Shown: positions 1 to 6,905 of the stretch, in pieces
Position numbering within the stretch: the stretch's first letter is position 1
Layout of the letters: every line of letters begins with the position of its first letter
Assembly: GCA_030600525.1 (NCBI GenBank)
Contig: JAUVLX010000008.1
Coordinates: forward strand, 1 to 27,516
DNA from: Desulfobulbus sp.
GTDB taxonomy: Bacteria > Desulfobacterota > Desulfobulbia > Desulfobulbales > Desulfobulbaceae
Reading direction: 5' to 3'
Length of the DNA: 27,516 bases
Notes under the pieces: generated by a model
What the model was told of the DNA's origin: nothing
Seen by the model: the letters and a program-made list of their open reading frames with translations, nothing else
The model's database searches: none
Made by a program: the position numbers and the translations under genes

Positions 1-696
1 GCCCTTGTGGGAACGGTGTCGTTGTTAATAATTCTGCCAATGGTAAAGCCGGATCCCTATTTGAGAATTCTCAAATTTGTTCCGGATGGTATTCTTGTAA
101 CCTTTAAGGTGACAGTTTTTTCAATTTTATTAGCCATTGTAATTGGCTTATTGACCGGCCTCGGGAGGATCTCAAAAAACCGGGTTATTAACTTGATTGC
201 CTCCCTCTATGTGGAGATTGTGCGTGGCATTCCCCTTTTGGTACAGCTTTTTTATATCTATTTTGCTTTGGGACGTATAATCCGGGTTCCCGATATTGTT
301 GCCGCGATAGTGGCTATGTCTTTCTGTTATGGTGCCTATATGGGCGAAGTTTTTCGTGCCGGTATTAAGTCCATTGATTTTGGTCAGACAGAAGCCTCTC
401 TTTCCTTGGGGTTTAACCAGCGCCAGACCATGGCCTATGTTATCTTGCCTCAGGCATGGAGAACCATCTTACCCCCTGTCGGTAATGAGTTTATAGCCCT
501 TTTAAAAGATACATCATTAGTCTCCATCCTTGCTGTTTCAGATATTTTGCGTCGTGGTCGTGAATTTGCCGCAGAAAGTTTTAATTATTTCGAAACCTAT
601 ACCATGATCGCCCTTATCTATCTGTTTATCACCCTGCTTCTTTCCAAAATCATCAGTATCATGGAGCATCGATTAAGCCATTATGAACGCCGTTGA
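1..696 (+). CDS. Polar amino-acid ABC transporter permease (5' end outside window)
   Basis: Inner-membrane permease subunit of a polar amino-acid ABC importer (HisM/GlnP/ArtQ family), which forms the channel through which substrate passes from a periplasmic binding protein. The reading frame is open to the left edge, so the start lies upstream; the GTG at base 7 is only the first in-frame start inside the window. Visible are several hydrophobic membrane spans, the family sequence GILVTFKVT near the beginning, and a cytoplasmic EAA-type loop (EASLSLGFNQ...ILPQAW, about bases 390-470) that docks on the ATPase. It overlaps the downstream ATPase gene by 14 bases, so the two are translationally coupled. 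The substrate (Gln, Glu, Arg or other) cannot be told from the sequence. Confidence 0.93.
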   Translation, partial: ALVGTVSLLIILPMVKPDPYLRILKFVPDGILVTFKVTVFSILLAIVIGLLTGLGRISKNRVINLIASLYVEIVRGIPLLVQLFYIYFALGRIIRVPDIVAAIVAMSFCYGAYMGEVFRAGIKSIDFGQTEASLSLGFNQRQTMAYVILPQAWRTILPPVGNEFIALLKDTSLVSILAVSDILRRGREFAAESFNYFETYTMIALIYLFITLLLSKIISIMEHRLSHYERR

Positions 697-1423
697 CCCC
701 ATTATTAAGATCGAACATGTCAATAAGTACTTTGGTACCTTTAAGGCACTCGACGATGTCAGTCTGAATGTAAATACCGGTGAAAAGGTGGTGGTGATAG
801 GGCCTTCAGGGTCTGGAAAATCGACCTTGCTTCGCACGATCAACCGCCTTGAAACCATCAATTCAGGAACGATTTCCATAGATGGCCGTGATATCAATAG
901 CCCAAAGGAAGACATCAATCGGGTTCGGATGGAACTGGGCATGGTCTTTCAGAGTTTCAATCTGTTTCGCCACAAGACCGTGCTCGAAAATTTGACTATG
1001 GCACCGATAAAGCTAAAAAAAATGCCAAAAAAAGAGGCAGAAAAACTGGCTATGAGGCTGTTGGAGAAAGTCGATATTCCAGAGCGAGCAAACCATTATC
1101 CTATCCAACTTTCAGGCGGGCAGCAGCAGAGGGTGGCCATCGCCCGTGCCCTCGCCATGGAACCCAAGATCATGCTTTTTGATGAGCCAACCTCAGCTTT
1201 GGATCCGGAAATGATAAATGAGGTGTTGGATGTTATGACTGTTTTGGCCCGTGAAGGGATGACCATGGTAGTGGTGACGCATGAAATGGGGTTTGCCCGT
1301 GAGGTGGCCGATCATGTTGTGTTCATGGACCAAGGTGCTGTGGTTGAAAAGTCCACCCCAGATGTTTTTTTCAACGAGCCCCAACACCAGCGCAGCAAAA
1401 TGTTTCTTGAGCAGATACTGTAA
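683..1423 (+). CDS. Polar amino-acid ABC transporter ATP-binding protein (GlnQ type)
   Basis: Cytoplasmic ATPase that powers the importer whose permease it overlaps. At 246 residues it has the usual length of the GlnQ/HisP family. Walker A is GPSGSGKST (residues 40-48), the Q-loop is FQSFNLF (89-95), the ABC signature is LSGGQ (143-147), Walker B is IMLFDEP (163-169), and a switch His lies in VVTHEMGFA. The ATG lies inside the end of the permease gene (14-base overlap), which fixes the start and implies coupling. The periplasmic binding protein is presumably upstream of the window. Assignment to the polar amino-acid class rests on the closely family-like sequence and the permease partner; the exact substrate is unknown. 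Confidence 0.95.
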   Translation: MNAVDPIIKIEHVNKYFGTFKALDDVSLNVNTGEKVVVIGPSGSGKSTLLRTINRLETINSGTISIDGRDINSPKEDINRVRMELGMVFQSFNLFRHKTVLENLTMAPIKLKKMPKKEAEKLAMRLLEKVDIPERANHYPIQLSGGQQQRVAIARALAMEPKIMLFDEPTSALDPEMINEVLDVMTVLAREGMTMVVVTHEMGFAREVADHVVFMDQGAVVEKSTPDVFFNEPQHQRSKMFLEQIL

Positions 1424-1435
1424 GGAGACGAAGAC

Positions 1436-1900
1436 GTGACCAGTACTGAAAAACAGGGAATTACCGCGCTTGAAAATCTGGTCGTCATCACCCCTTCCCT
1501 TGCTATTCCTTTGCGTGAGTTGGAGTTTCGTTTCTCGCGTTCTGGTGGGCCAGGGGGACAGAATGTCAATAAGGTCAACAGCAAGGTGACGCTCTATTTT
1601 AATGTCTCCCTTTCCCCATCGCTCAATGGTAGCCAGAAATCTCTTTTGTCATTTCGTCTGGCATCGCGCATTTCTCAGCTCGGAGTCCTGCAGCTTGCAG
1701 CCAGTGAACACCGGACCCAGAAAGCCAATCGGGATGCAGTGCTCATACGGTTTGCCAATCTTGTTAAACAAGCATTGGTCGTTCAAAAGCCACGCAAAAA
1801 AACCAAACCTAGCCGTGGTTCCAAAGAGCGACGCATTTCATCCAAAAAACAACGGGCGGTTGTCAAACAACAGCGGCAGAAGGTCAACAGTTCCTCTTAG
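1436..1900 (+). CDS. arfB: Alternative ribosome-rescue factor / peptidyl-tRNA hydrolase ArfB
   Basis: Class-I release-factor-like hydrolase that enters stalled ribosomes without a stop codon and releases the nascent chain. The catalytic GGQ is at residues 40-42 in the context SGGPGGQNVNKVNSKV, typical of ArfB/YaeJ. The 154-residue length and the highly basic C-terminal tail (KPRKKTKPSRGSKERR and following), which binds the mRNA entry channel, are also typical. There is no codon-recognition domain as in RF1/RF2. The start is GTG at 1436 with AAGGAG about 8 bases upstream, 12 bases after the ATPase stop, so it is probably co-transcribed with the transporter. Its TAG stop falls inside the 5-bp direct repeat that flanks the adjacent MITE-like element. 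Confidence 0.92.
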   Translation: MTSTEKQGITALENLVVITPSLAIPLRELEFRFSRSGGPGGQNVNKVNSKVTLYFNVSLSPSLNGSQKSLLSFRLASRISQLGVLQLAASEHRTQKANRDAVLIRFANLVKQALVVQKPRKKTKPSRGSKERRISSKKQRAVVKQQRQKVNSSS

Positions 1901-2082
1901 GAGTTGTCCAGAAATAACTTGAACATCTCGCATCGCATCTTCAGGTCATCTTTGGCTGATCTTCAATCACAAAGTCCTCAACGTAGCACAACTACGCCTG
2001 CGGCTTTGTTCAATTAGATCATCCAAATCTAACCTAAATACGAGCGCGAAATTGTCCAACTTATTTACGGACAGCTCCTTAG
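1896..2082. mobile_element. MITE-like long palindromic element with 5-bp target duplication
   Basis: The outer ends are inverted repeats: left GAGTTGTCC at 1901-1909 and right GGACAGCTC at 2069-2077, with similarity continuing inward for about 28 bases. The interior (1920-2058) is also an imperfect palindrome centred near 1989, where CGTAG (1982-1986) faces CTACG (1992-1996). The whole 177-bp unit could therefore fold into one long hairpin. It is bracketed by the direct repeat CTTAG (1896-1900 and 2078-2082), which looks like a target-site duplication. No coding sequence belongs to it, so mobility would need a transposase in trans. The insertion abuts the arfB stop codon. I cannot name its parent insertion sequence. 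Confidence 0.72.
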
Positions 2083-2164
2083 CATATTTAGCCTGTAGCC
2101 TTAAAAAAGGAGGCAGGCGCAGCGCCCCAATCCCACCCCTCCTAAATCATGACGGAGTAATCCT

Positions 2165-2352
2165 ATGCATCGTCTCAATAAACCAGACCTACAGGACTAT
2201 CACCAAGTTGCACCTGGTGTTTTTTTGCGAACCCTGGAGGCAGCTGGGTCATTCCCGGTGATATCGAACACGGGGTTGAGGTGATGGAGGATGCTTTGGT
2301 CATTGAGGTATTCTCGCCGGTCAGAGAAGATTATCTTGCGCTGGACGAGTGA
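2165..2352 (+). pseudogene. Internally deleted, frameshifted cupin-domain gene
   Basis: An ATG at 2165, preceded by GGAG, opens a frame reading MHRLNKPDLQDYHQVAPGVF...LEA, which looks like the first strands of a small cupin protein. About base 2240 the frame changes and the sequence becomes GWVIPGDIEHGVEVMEDALV..., ending VFSPVREDYLALDE and TGA at 2350. This second part is the typical C-terminal cupin pattern (PGD-x-x-HGVE...VFSP-R-DY). The middle of the beta-barrel with the first metal-binding His/Glu motif is missing, and the two halves are in different frames. A small deletion is the simplest explanation, and the product would not be a functional cupin. Confidence 0.68.
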
Positions 2353-2358
2353 TTAAAG

Positions 2359-2415
2359 GGTACCTTGAAAAAAGGGTGTTCTAATCTCGCTACCTTTTAA
2401 ATCTTTCAAGGTACC
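2359..2415. terminator. Long inverted repeat between cupin remnant and bioD, possible bidirectional terminator
   Basis: GGTACCTTGAAA (2359-2370) is repeated perfectly inverted as TTTCAAGGTACC (2404-2415). Inside the loop AAAAGGGT and ACCTTTT can also pair, so the structure could extend to nearly the whole 57 bases. It ends directly at the bioD stop codon (2416-2418). It lacks a clean GC stem followed by a U-run, so termination is only one reading; a repeat remnant is another. Confidence 0.45.
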
Positions 2416-3108
2416 TTAAACCAATGGCGCAAGCAGCGGATTCCAGTTTATCGACTGGGTTTCTCCTGTGTCCGGCATGATTATCACCGGAGACTCCATG
2501 TCGTATTCCTTAAGCGCTCTACGGCATTCATTGAGAGTGTCCTGTACGATTGCGGGGTCACTTGGGTTATGGAGGTTGTATACAAGGCCCAAAAAAGGAA
2601 TTTGGCGGCTTTTTATGGCTTCAAGGCTTAACCTGGTATGGTTGATAGACCCCAGTTTGGAAGAAGTGACAAGAACCAGTGGGTATTTTTTCTCTTTCAG
2701 GTAGTCCAGAAGGAGTACCTCGCTACTCAGCGGCACCAATAAACCACCTGCGCCTTCAACCAGAAGCCACTCATATTCATCTTGTAGAACGTTGGTTGCC
2801 CGGTCGAGCACTTCTGTTTCAATGATTTTTTTTGCCTGTTTGGCTGCCAGCCTAGGTGAAGCAGGCAACGGGAAGAGATAGGGGCAGGTTATTCCTTGCT
2901 CATCCTCTTTGGTCAAGGGGATACCCATGAGTCTTCGATGGAGGAGAATGTCATCGGACTGATTGGTACAGCCCGTCTGCACGAGTTTGAGAGTAGTTAC
3001 CTCTTTTTTTTGGAGGTGCAGATGCCTTGCAATAAGGCCTGTAACCACTGATTTTCCAACATCCGTATCTATACCGACTATGGCAAGTGTTTTTGCCTTC
3101 CCATCCAT
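2416..3108 (-). CDS. bioD: Dethiobiotin synthetase
   Basis: ATP-dependent enzyme that closes the ureido ring of biotin: 7,8-diaminopelargonate plus CO2 gives dethiobiotin. It is cytosolic and has 230 residues, normal for BioD. The P-loop is GIDTDVGKS (residues 12-20); the family usually has GTDTxVGKT, so Ile13 replaces the customary Thr. The second hallmark, VEGAGGLLVPL, lies near residue 120, and a KLVQTG motif near 42 matches the family KPVQTG. ATG at 3108 follows a GGAG-like site. It is the last gene of the minus-strand run and shares the biotin pathway with bioC upstream; between them is a dead GDPD remnant. No bioA, bioF or bioB is in the window. Confidence 0.93.
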   Translation of the reverse strand: MDGKAKTLAIVGIDTDVGKSVVTGLIARHLHLQKKEVTTLKLVQTGCTNQSDDILLHRRLMGIPLTKEDEQGITCPYLFPLPASPRLAAKQAKKIIETEVLDRATNVLQDEYEWLLVEGAGGLLVPLSSEVLLLDYLKEKKYPLVLVTSSKLGSINHTRLSLEAIKSRQIPFLGLVYNLHNPSDPAIVQDTLNECRRALKEYDMESPVIIMPDTGETQSINWNPLLAPLV

Positions 3109-3199
3109 AATTCTATCTCCAAAATACTTTGCGCCTGAGGCGTTTAAAGAAAATCTGAAATAATTGCAGTTGTTCCAGCATTGAAATGGTCGCGTTCCA

Positions 3200-3496
3200 T
3201 TAACCCAATGCCCATGCCAGTTTTCTAAGCTCAGTCAAACTGTAATCGGCAACCAGGTATGACTGGTATCGTTCGGAGTTGATATTGCTTGTCCTGTTCA
3301 GGGTGGAATCGTGAATAATAACCGGTACCAGAGCGCTGCTGAGGCGAATATCGAATTCAATGAAGTCTGAGCTGGAGATGCTTGTCTCAAAGGCGGGTAG
3401 GGCGTTTTCCGAAAAGTAGGCTCTCAATCCACGGCGGGGCCCTTTTAGTCGTGGGGAAGAAGAAAACTGTGCATCCCATTGATGCTTTCTGGTCAT
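3200..3496 (-). pseudogene. Glycerophosphodiester phosphodiesterase remnant (N-terminal part only)
   Basis: A 98-codon frame aligns with the first third of GDPD enzymes: SENALPAFETSI (family PENTLPAFxxAI), DFIEFDIRLS (family EFDVxLS) and VIIHDSTLNRTSN (family VxHDxTLxRTT). It stops after LRKLAWALG, where intact enzymes of 240-300 residues continue through most of the TIM barrel. The first catalytic His of the HRG motif is Arg here (GPRRGLRAYF), although the second His in IIHD and the metal-ligand Glu/Asp are kept. No convincing continuation is seen in the 91 bases before bioD. It has no clear ribosome binding site. I call it a decayed gene; a functional short protein is unlikely. Confidence 0.7.
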
Positions 3497-3527
3497 GGGT
3501 ATCTTACATGCAGGGGGCTATCCGGTT

Positions 3528-4322
3528 TTACACCTTGGGCTCTGCAATAAAATACATGGGGTTGTAGGTCAGGCTGACACCTTCGTCACTTGTGTACCGT
3601 TGTGCATATTCCTGGCTGAATAATCCTAACTGCTTTCGTGTCCAAGCCTTGGTGCCGATAGCATTGACACCAGTCTGACGTAAATGCTGAAGTGTTGCCA
3701 GAGGACTGCTAAACCAGAGGGTTTCTAGAGTGTGGTCAGAATCAATAACGGAAAATTGTTGCTCTGTTGAGCGGAGCAGGGAACTGAAATCCTGATAAGG
3801 GAGCCCAATTCCAGTTATTGTCCTGATTTCTTTGAGATTTTCCGAGCCATAGATCGAATAGGCAAGCAGGCCCTGCGGGGTGAGCAGGTCGTGGAGTTTT
3901 CTGAACAACTGCGGGAGATCATGGATCCAATGGAAGGTGGACGAGGATATGATCAGATCGTATTTTTGGGTAAAATTGAGTTGCTCTATGTCGCCTGCAA
4001 GAAATGTTGCCCTGCCGGTAAGAGAGCGAGTTTTTTCTTTAATATAAGGTTCAAAAGAAGAGACCAGGTCTGATGCGGTAAACTGCTGTATATTGGGGAA
4101 TCGCTTGACAAGTTTTGCGGTAAGTAGCCCGGTGCAACAACCAATTTCCAAAACGGATAATGGCTCCTGCTTAAGCGAGTGGTCAAGCATTGTGAGTAAC
4201 TTTTCCGCTACCACATGTTGAACGTCAGCTTGTTCTTCGTAGGTACGAGCAGCTTTGGAAAAGCGCTGTTCAATAAGACTTTTATCAGGAATCATTGTTG
4301 GCTGTAATGTTTGTGAGTGCAT
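3528..4322 (-). CDS. bioC: Malonyl-ACP O-methyltransferase BioC
   Basis: SAM-dependent methyltransferase that methylates the free carboxyl of malonyl-ACP so that fatty-acid synthesis can build the pimeloyl chain of biotin. At 264 residues it has the usual length. The early segment IEQRFSKAARTYEEQADVQ is the BioC hallmark. SAM motif I is VLEIGCCTGLLT (residues 58-66), the acidic ribose-binding region is near SDL (about 84-86), and SSSTFHWIHDLP is a typical BioC post-II motif. ATG at 4322 is taken as the start; Met10 is an alternative. The role is supported by bioD downstream on the same strand. The generic methyltransferase alternative is less likely given the motif set and context. Confidence 0.87.
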   Translation of the reverse strand: MHSQTLQPTMIPDKSLIEQRFSKAARTYEEQADVQHVVAEKLLTMLDHSLKQEPLSVLEIGCCTGLLTAKLVKRFPNIQQFTASDLVSSFEPYIKEKTRSLTGRATFLAGDIEQLNFTQKYDLIISSSTFHWIHDLPQLFRKLHDLLTPQGLLAYSIYGSENLKEIRTITGIGLPYQDFSSLLRSTEQQFSVIDSDHTLETLWFSSPLATLQHLRQTGVNAIGTKAWTRKQLGLFSQEYAQRYTSDEGVSLTYNPMYFIAEPKV

Positions 4323-4456
4323 AAAGGGAACAGACTATAACCGATGCACCACAATTGTGAAACCATGAACATGGCTGAACAGGAGGCCCCCAACAAGTCG
4401 CTGGGAGCATCTTTTTGCCTGCGAAAAGAGTACGTCTCTCTTGATAAATAAAGGCG

Positions 4457-4942
4457 TTAAAAACCCCACAACAGGCTACGTTTTACCCAGCCATTAACAC
4501 CTTTATCGTGTTTTATGTGGACCCATCCGCTTTTTTGCTCAACAGTCTTAAACACAACTCCATAATAGGCCTTGGCTACAATGCGATTTTTTGTTCCTGG
4601 GCCACTACGTACGTTGATTCTTTTTTTTGTTTTTTTATTAACTTTGACGATCATGTGTTGCTTGCGGCTTGTTACGTTGCGATGTATCCAGCCAATGCTG
4701 CCTTCAAAATCCTGTACCCTGTACCACTTTCCTTTCTTGCGGAGCACCTTAAGCGGAAAACCAGATCCTAGTTTCCACAGGACCTTGTATTTGGTACCAG
4801 GGCCTGAACGCATATTTATGTCATCCCCCTTGATGGAAACCATTTCTGCAAGGGCTGCCGAAGTAGAGGTGAAAACAAGACTGAAGAAAATTAGAAAAAT
4901 GAGAGCGTATTTGTATTTCATGGAGAACAAATTGTTAGTCAA
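4457..4942 (-). CDS. Exported protein with tandem bacterial SH3 (SH3b) domains
   Basis: A signal peptide (MKYKYALIFLIFFSLVFTST...ALAE) is followed by two SH3b repeats, each beginning with the classic (I/N)N(M/V)RSGPGTK core: INMRSGPGTKYKVLWKL near residues 42-58 and INVRSGPGTKNRIVAKA near 108-124. Each ends with a GW(I/V) turn (SIGWIHRN, VNGWVKRS). Such domains generally bind peptidoglycan or mediate protein contacts in the periplasm; no enzyme domain is attached. Two starts are possible: TTG at 4942 with AGG close upstream, 2 bases after the ferredoxin gene's stop, or ATG at 4921, which gives a better signal peptide. The tight spacing implies the same transcript as the upstream Fe-S gene. 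The specific function is unknown. Confidence 0.83.
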   Translation of the reverse strand: MTNNLFSMKYKYALIFLIFFSLVFTSTSAALAEMVSIKGDDINMRSGPGTKYKVLWKLGSGFPLKVLRKKGKWYRVQDFEGSIGWIHRNVTSRKQHMIVKVNKKTKKRINVRSGPGTKNRIVAKAYYGVVFKTVEQKSGWVHIKHDKGVNGWVKRSLLWGF

Positions 4943-4944
4943 TG

Positions 4945-5835
4945 TTACCTGGTTGTAACTTTTTCGCTTTGGGGAAACATGGTGTACCCCGCTAGATCCA
5001 GAGAAATTGCGTTAAAACTACAAGCTTCGTTCATGCATTTCAAGCAATTGATACATTCACCGCTGTTTGGTGTTTCGTTAAAACGAATTTCTACCGGACA
5101 AACAGCGTGGCATGCACCGCATGAAGTACATTTTTTTTTGTCAAGTTTCAGTCGAATCAGACTGAAGCGGTTGAAAAAGGCGTAAAAGGCACCAAGAGGG
5201 CAGGTCGTTCGGCAAAAGGGTCGGGAAGCCACTATGGACCAACCGATATAAAAGAAGGCGATGGAAAACTTGCTGGCAAAAAGCCACCCTACAGTTGGTC
5301 TTAACTCCGGCAGAAGGAGCAACATGGGAATTCCAGCCTCAAGTGTACCGGCAGGGCAGATGTACTTGCAAAACCAGGGAATGCCTATGCCGGAAGCATC
5401 AACTGCCAGCAGTGGGAGGAGGATAACAAAAAACAGGAGAAAGATGTATTTTCCCCACCGTAGTGGCGGCGTAATCCCATATTTTGGAGAGGGGATTTTA
5501 TACAGGAGTTCCTGGAAAAGACCGAAAGGACATGCCCAGCCACAAATAAAGCGCCCAAATAGAGAGCCCAAAATGCCTATCGAGGCAACCACGTAGGTGC
5601 CGAAATAGTACCCTCCTGTCTGTAGGGTGAAACGGATGGTGACTAACAGTTGTTGGAGACTGCCCAAAGGACAGTAAGTGGTTGCCGCAGGGCAGGAGTA
5701 GCAATTTAACCCTGGCGAACAGATAACCTTCAACGGACCTTGGTACAGGGATTTGGAAAAAGGAAAAATAAGATAGCTGTTGGTGATGAGGAGCCAAAAC
5801 CACTGGGTCCACCTTCGTATGGTTTTTATGGTCAC
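4945..5835 (-). CDS. Membrane 4Fe-4S polyferredoxin, NapH/CcoG-like
   Basis: Integral membrane protein with about five hydrophobic spans and a C-terminal double 4Fe-4S ferredoxin domain on the last 70 residues: CTSCGACHAVCP (about 237-248) and CINCLKCMNEAC (about 262-273). Two membrane-proximal Cys pairs occur in the NapH/YccM/CcoG-like patterns CGWACPFGLFQE and CRTTCPLGAFY, and a further CSPGLNCYSCP cluster is near residue 38. Such proteins carry electrons between the quinone pool or the membrane and periplasmic or cytoplasmic redox partners. It starts 6 bases after the 49-residue CXXC protein and is followed within 2 bases by the SH3b protein. The exact redox partner cannot be assigned. Confidence 0.88.
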   Translation of the reverse strand: MTIKTIRRWTQWFWLLITNSYLIFPFSKSLYQGPLKVICSPGLNCYSCPAATTYCPLGSLQQLLVTIRFTLQTGGYYFGTYVVASIGILGSLFGRFICGWACPFGLFQELLYKIPSPKYGITPPLRWGKYIFLLFFVILLPLLAVDASGIGIPWFCKYICPAGTLEAGIPMLLLLPELRPTVGWLFASKFSIAFFYIGWSIVASRPFCRTTCPLGAFYAFFNRFSLIRLKLDKKKCTSCGACHAVCPVEIRFNETPNSGECINCLKCMNEACSFNAISLDLAGYTMFPQSEKVTTR

Positions 5836-5841
5836 CGACTG

Positions 5842-5991
5842 TCACCCGATACCAATGCAGGCAAGGCAAATTGTTCTTGCTTGTTCCAAAACCCGCTCAG
5901 GTTCCTCCGTATTAATCCCTACCAGCAGCAACAGCAGGAACAATGAAAGGAGCAGAAAAGGTGCTTTACGAAGAGGTGATTTTTTTTTCAT
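5842..5991 (-). CDS. 49-aa membrane CXXC-motif protein (CD1871A-like)
   Basis: A short gene missed by length cut-offs. The product is 49 residues: a basic start MKKKSPLRKAP, one hydrophobic helix FLLLSLFLLLLLVGI (about residues 12-26), a short charged linker NTEEPERVLEQA, and the ending CLACIGIG immediately before TGA. The organisation and the terminal C-x-x-CIGIG match, from memory, the small 'CD1871A family CXXC motif' proteins. It lies 6 bases upstream of the membrane 4Fe-4S gene on the same strand, and it follows parB after a 42-base gap. The coupling suggests it is a redox or assembly accessory of that ferredoxin. The ribosome binding site is weak. The family name is recalled, not searched. 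Confidence 0.82.
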   Translation of the reverse strand: MKKKSPLRKAPFLLLSLFLLLLLVGINTEEPERVLEQARTICLACIGIG

Positions 5992-6033
5992 TGCTTCATC
6001 GTGAGCTTGAAAAGGGAAAAATGTTGTCCACCG

Positions 6034-6903
6034 TTAACGTGAGAGAAGGCTGACCAGTCTATCCAGATCATCGTTAGAAAAATAATCTATTTCAAGTTTG
6101 CCTCTTTTGCCACTCTGGACGATCCTGACCTTGGTGTTGAGGTGGTTGGTTATCTGGTTGACCACTGTTGTACAGTAAATTTTTGGTAACGTATCAACGG
6201 GGTTTTTGGTGGGATTTTCAACAGGTGTTTCCTGTTTCAGCATTTTTTTACAGAGAGCCTCTGTGGCCCGTACCGAAAGTCCTTCTGCTACTATTCGATC
6301 GCGAACTTCCACAAGGAGTGCCGGGTCATCTTTTAAACGCAGCAGCACTCGTGCGTGTCCCTCTGTCAGGCACCCCATTATCACATCCTTTTGAATGGGA
6401 TCTGGAAGATTAAGCAAGCGAAGGACGTTGGTGATGGTGGTTCTTTTTTTACCCACTCTCCGGGCCACATCTTCCTGGGTGAGTTTAAACTCGTCCAGGA
6501 GGCGTGCATACGCCGTTGCCTCCTCAATGGGGTTGAGGTCATGGCGCTGGATATTTTCTATAAGAGCCAGTTCAAGATTTGTACTGTCGCTCTTGTTTTC
6601 CATGACCACCACTGGGACTTCATCTTTGCCAGCCATTTTTGCGGCTCGAAGACGGCGTTCACCTGCAATAAGGTCATACCTGTTACCTTTGGTGCGCGTG
6701 ACGAGCAGTGGTTGAATTATTCCGTTTTCTTTAATGGATTCAGATAGTTGTGTAAGTTTTTCTTCGTCAAAGTAACTCCGTGGTTGGTCTGGGTTTGGAG
6801 CTATTTTTTCAATATCACACATAAAAAAGCGATCATCTTCCTCCTGGATATCTGTTTGTAGCAGTGCACCAACCCCTCTGCCGAGGACACTTTTTTTACT
6901 CAT
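6034..6903 (-). CDS. parB: Chromosome-partitioning protein ParB (Spo0J family CTPase clamp)
   Basis: DNA-binding CTPase that loads on parS sites, spreads as a sliding clamp and recruits ParA and condensin for segregation of the replication origin. It has 289 residues, normal for chromosomal ParB. It begins with KSVLGRGVGALL, the ParA-stimulating N-terminal peptide common to the family. The CTP-binding motif GERRLRAA is at residues 81-88, ENIQRHDLNPIEEA is near 115-128, the helix-turn-helix is near 140-165 (LTQEDVARRVGKKRTTITN), and a C-terminal dimerisation domain contains KLEIDYFSNDDLDRL. It starts 2 bases after parA, and a perfect parS lies about 0.9 kb away beyond parA. Confidence 0.96.
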   Translation of the reverse strand: MSKKSVLGRGVGALLQTDIQEEDDRFFMCDIEKIAPNPDQPRSYFDEEKLTQLSESIKENGIIQPLLVTRTKGNRYDLIAGERRLRAAKMAGKDEVPVVVMENKSDSTNLELALIENIQRHDLNPIEEATAYARLLDEFKLTQEDVARRVGKKRTTITNVLRLLNLPDPIQKDVIMGCLTEGHARVLLRLKDDPALLVEVRDRIVAEGLSVRATEALCKKMLKQETPVENPTKNPVDTLPKIYCTTVVNQITNHLNTKVRIVQSGKRGKLEIDYFSNDDLDRLVSLLSR

Positions 6904-6905
6904 AA

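Noticed and set aside
2052..2261. Plus-strand frame of 69 codons across the MITE right end and the cupin remnant
   Set aside because: It begins inside the palindromic element and reads the cupin remnant in the wrong frame; its composition is not protein-like and there is no ribosome binding site.
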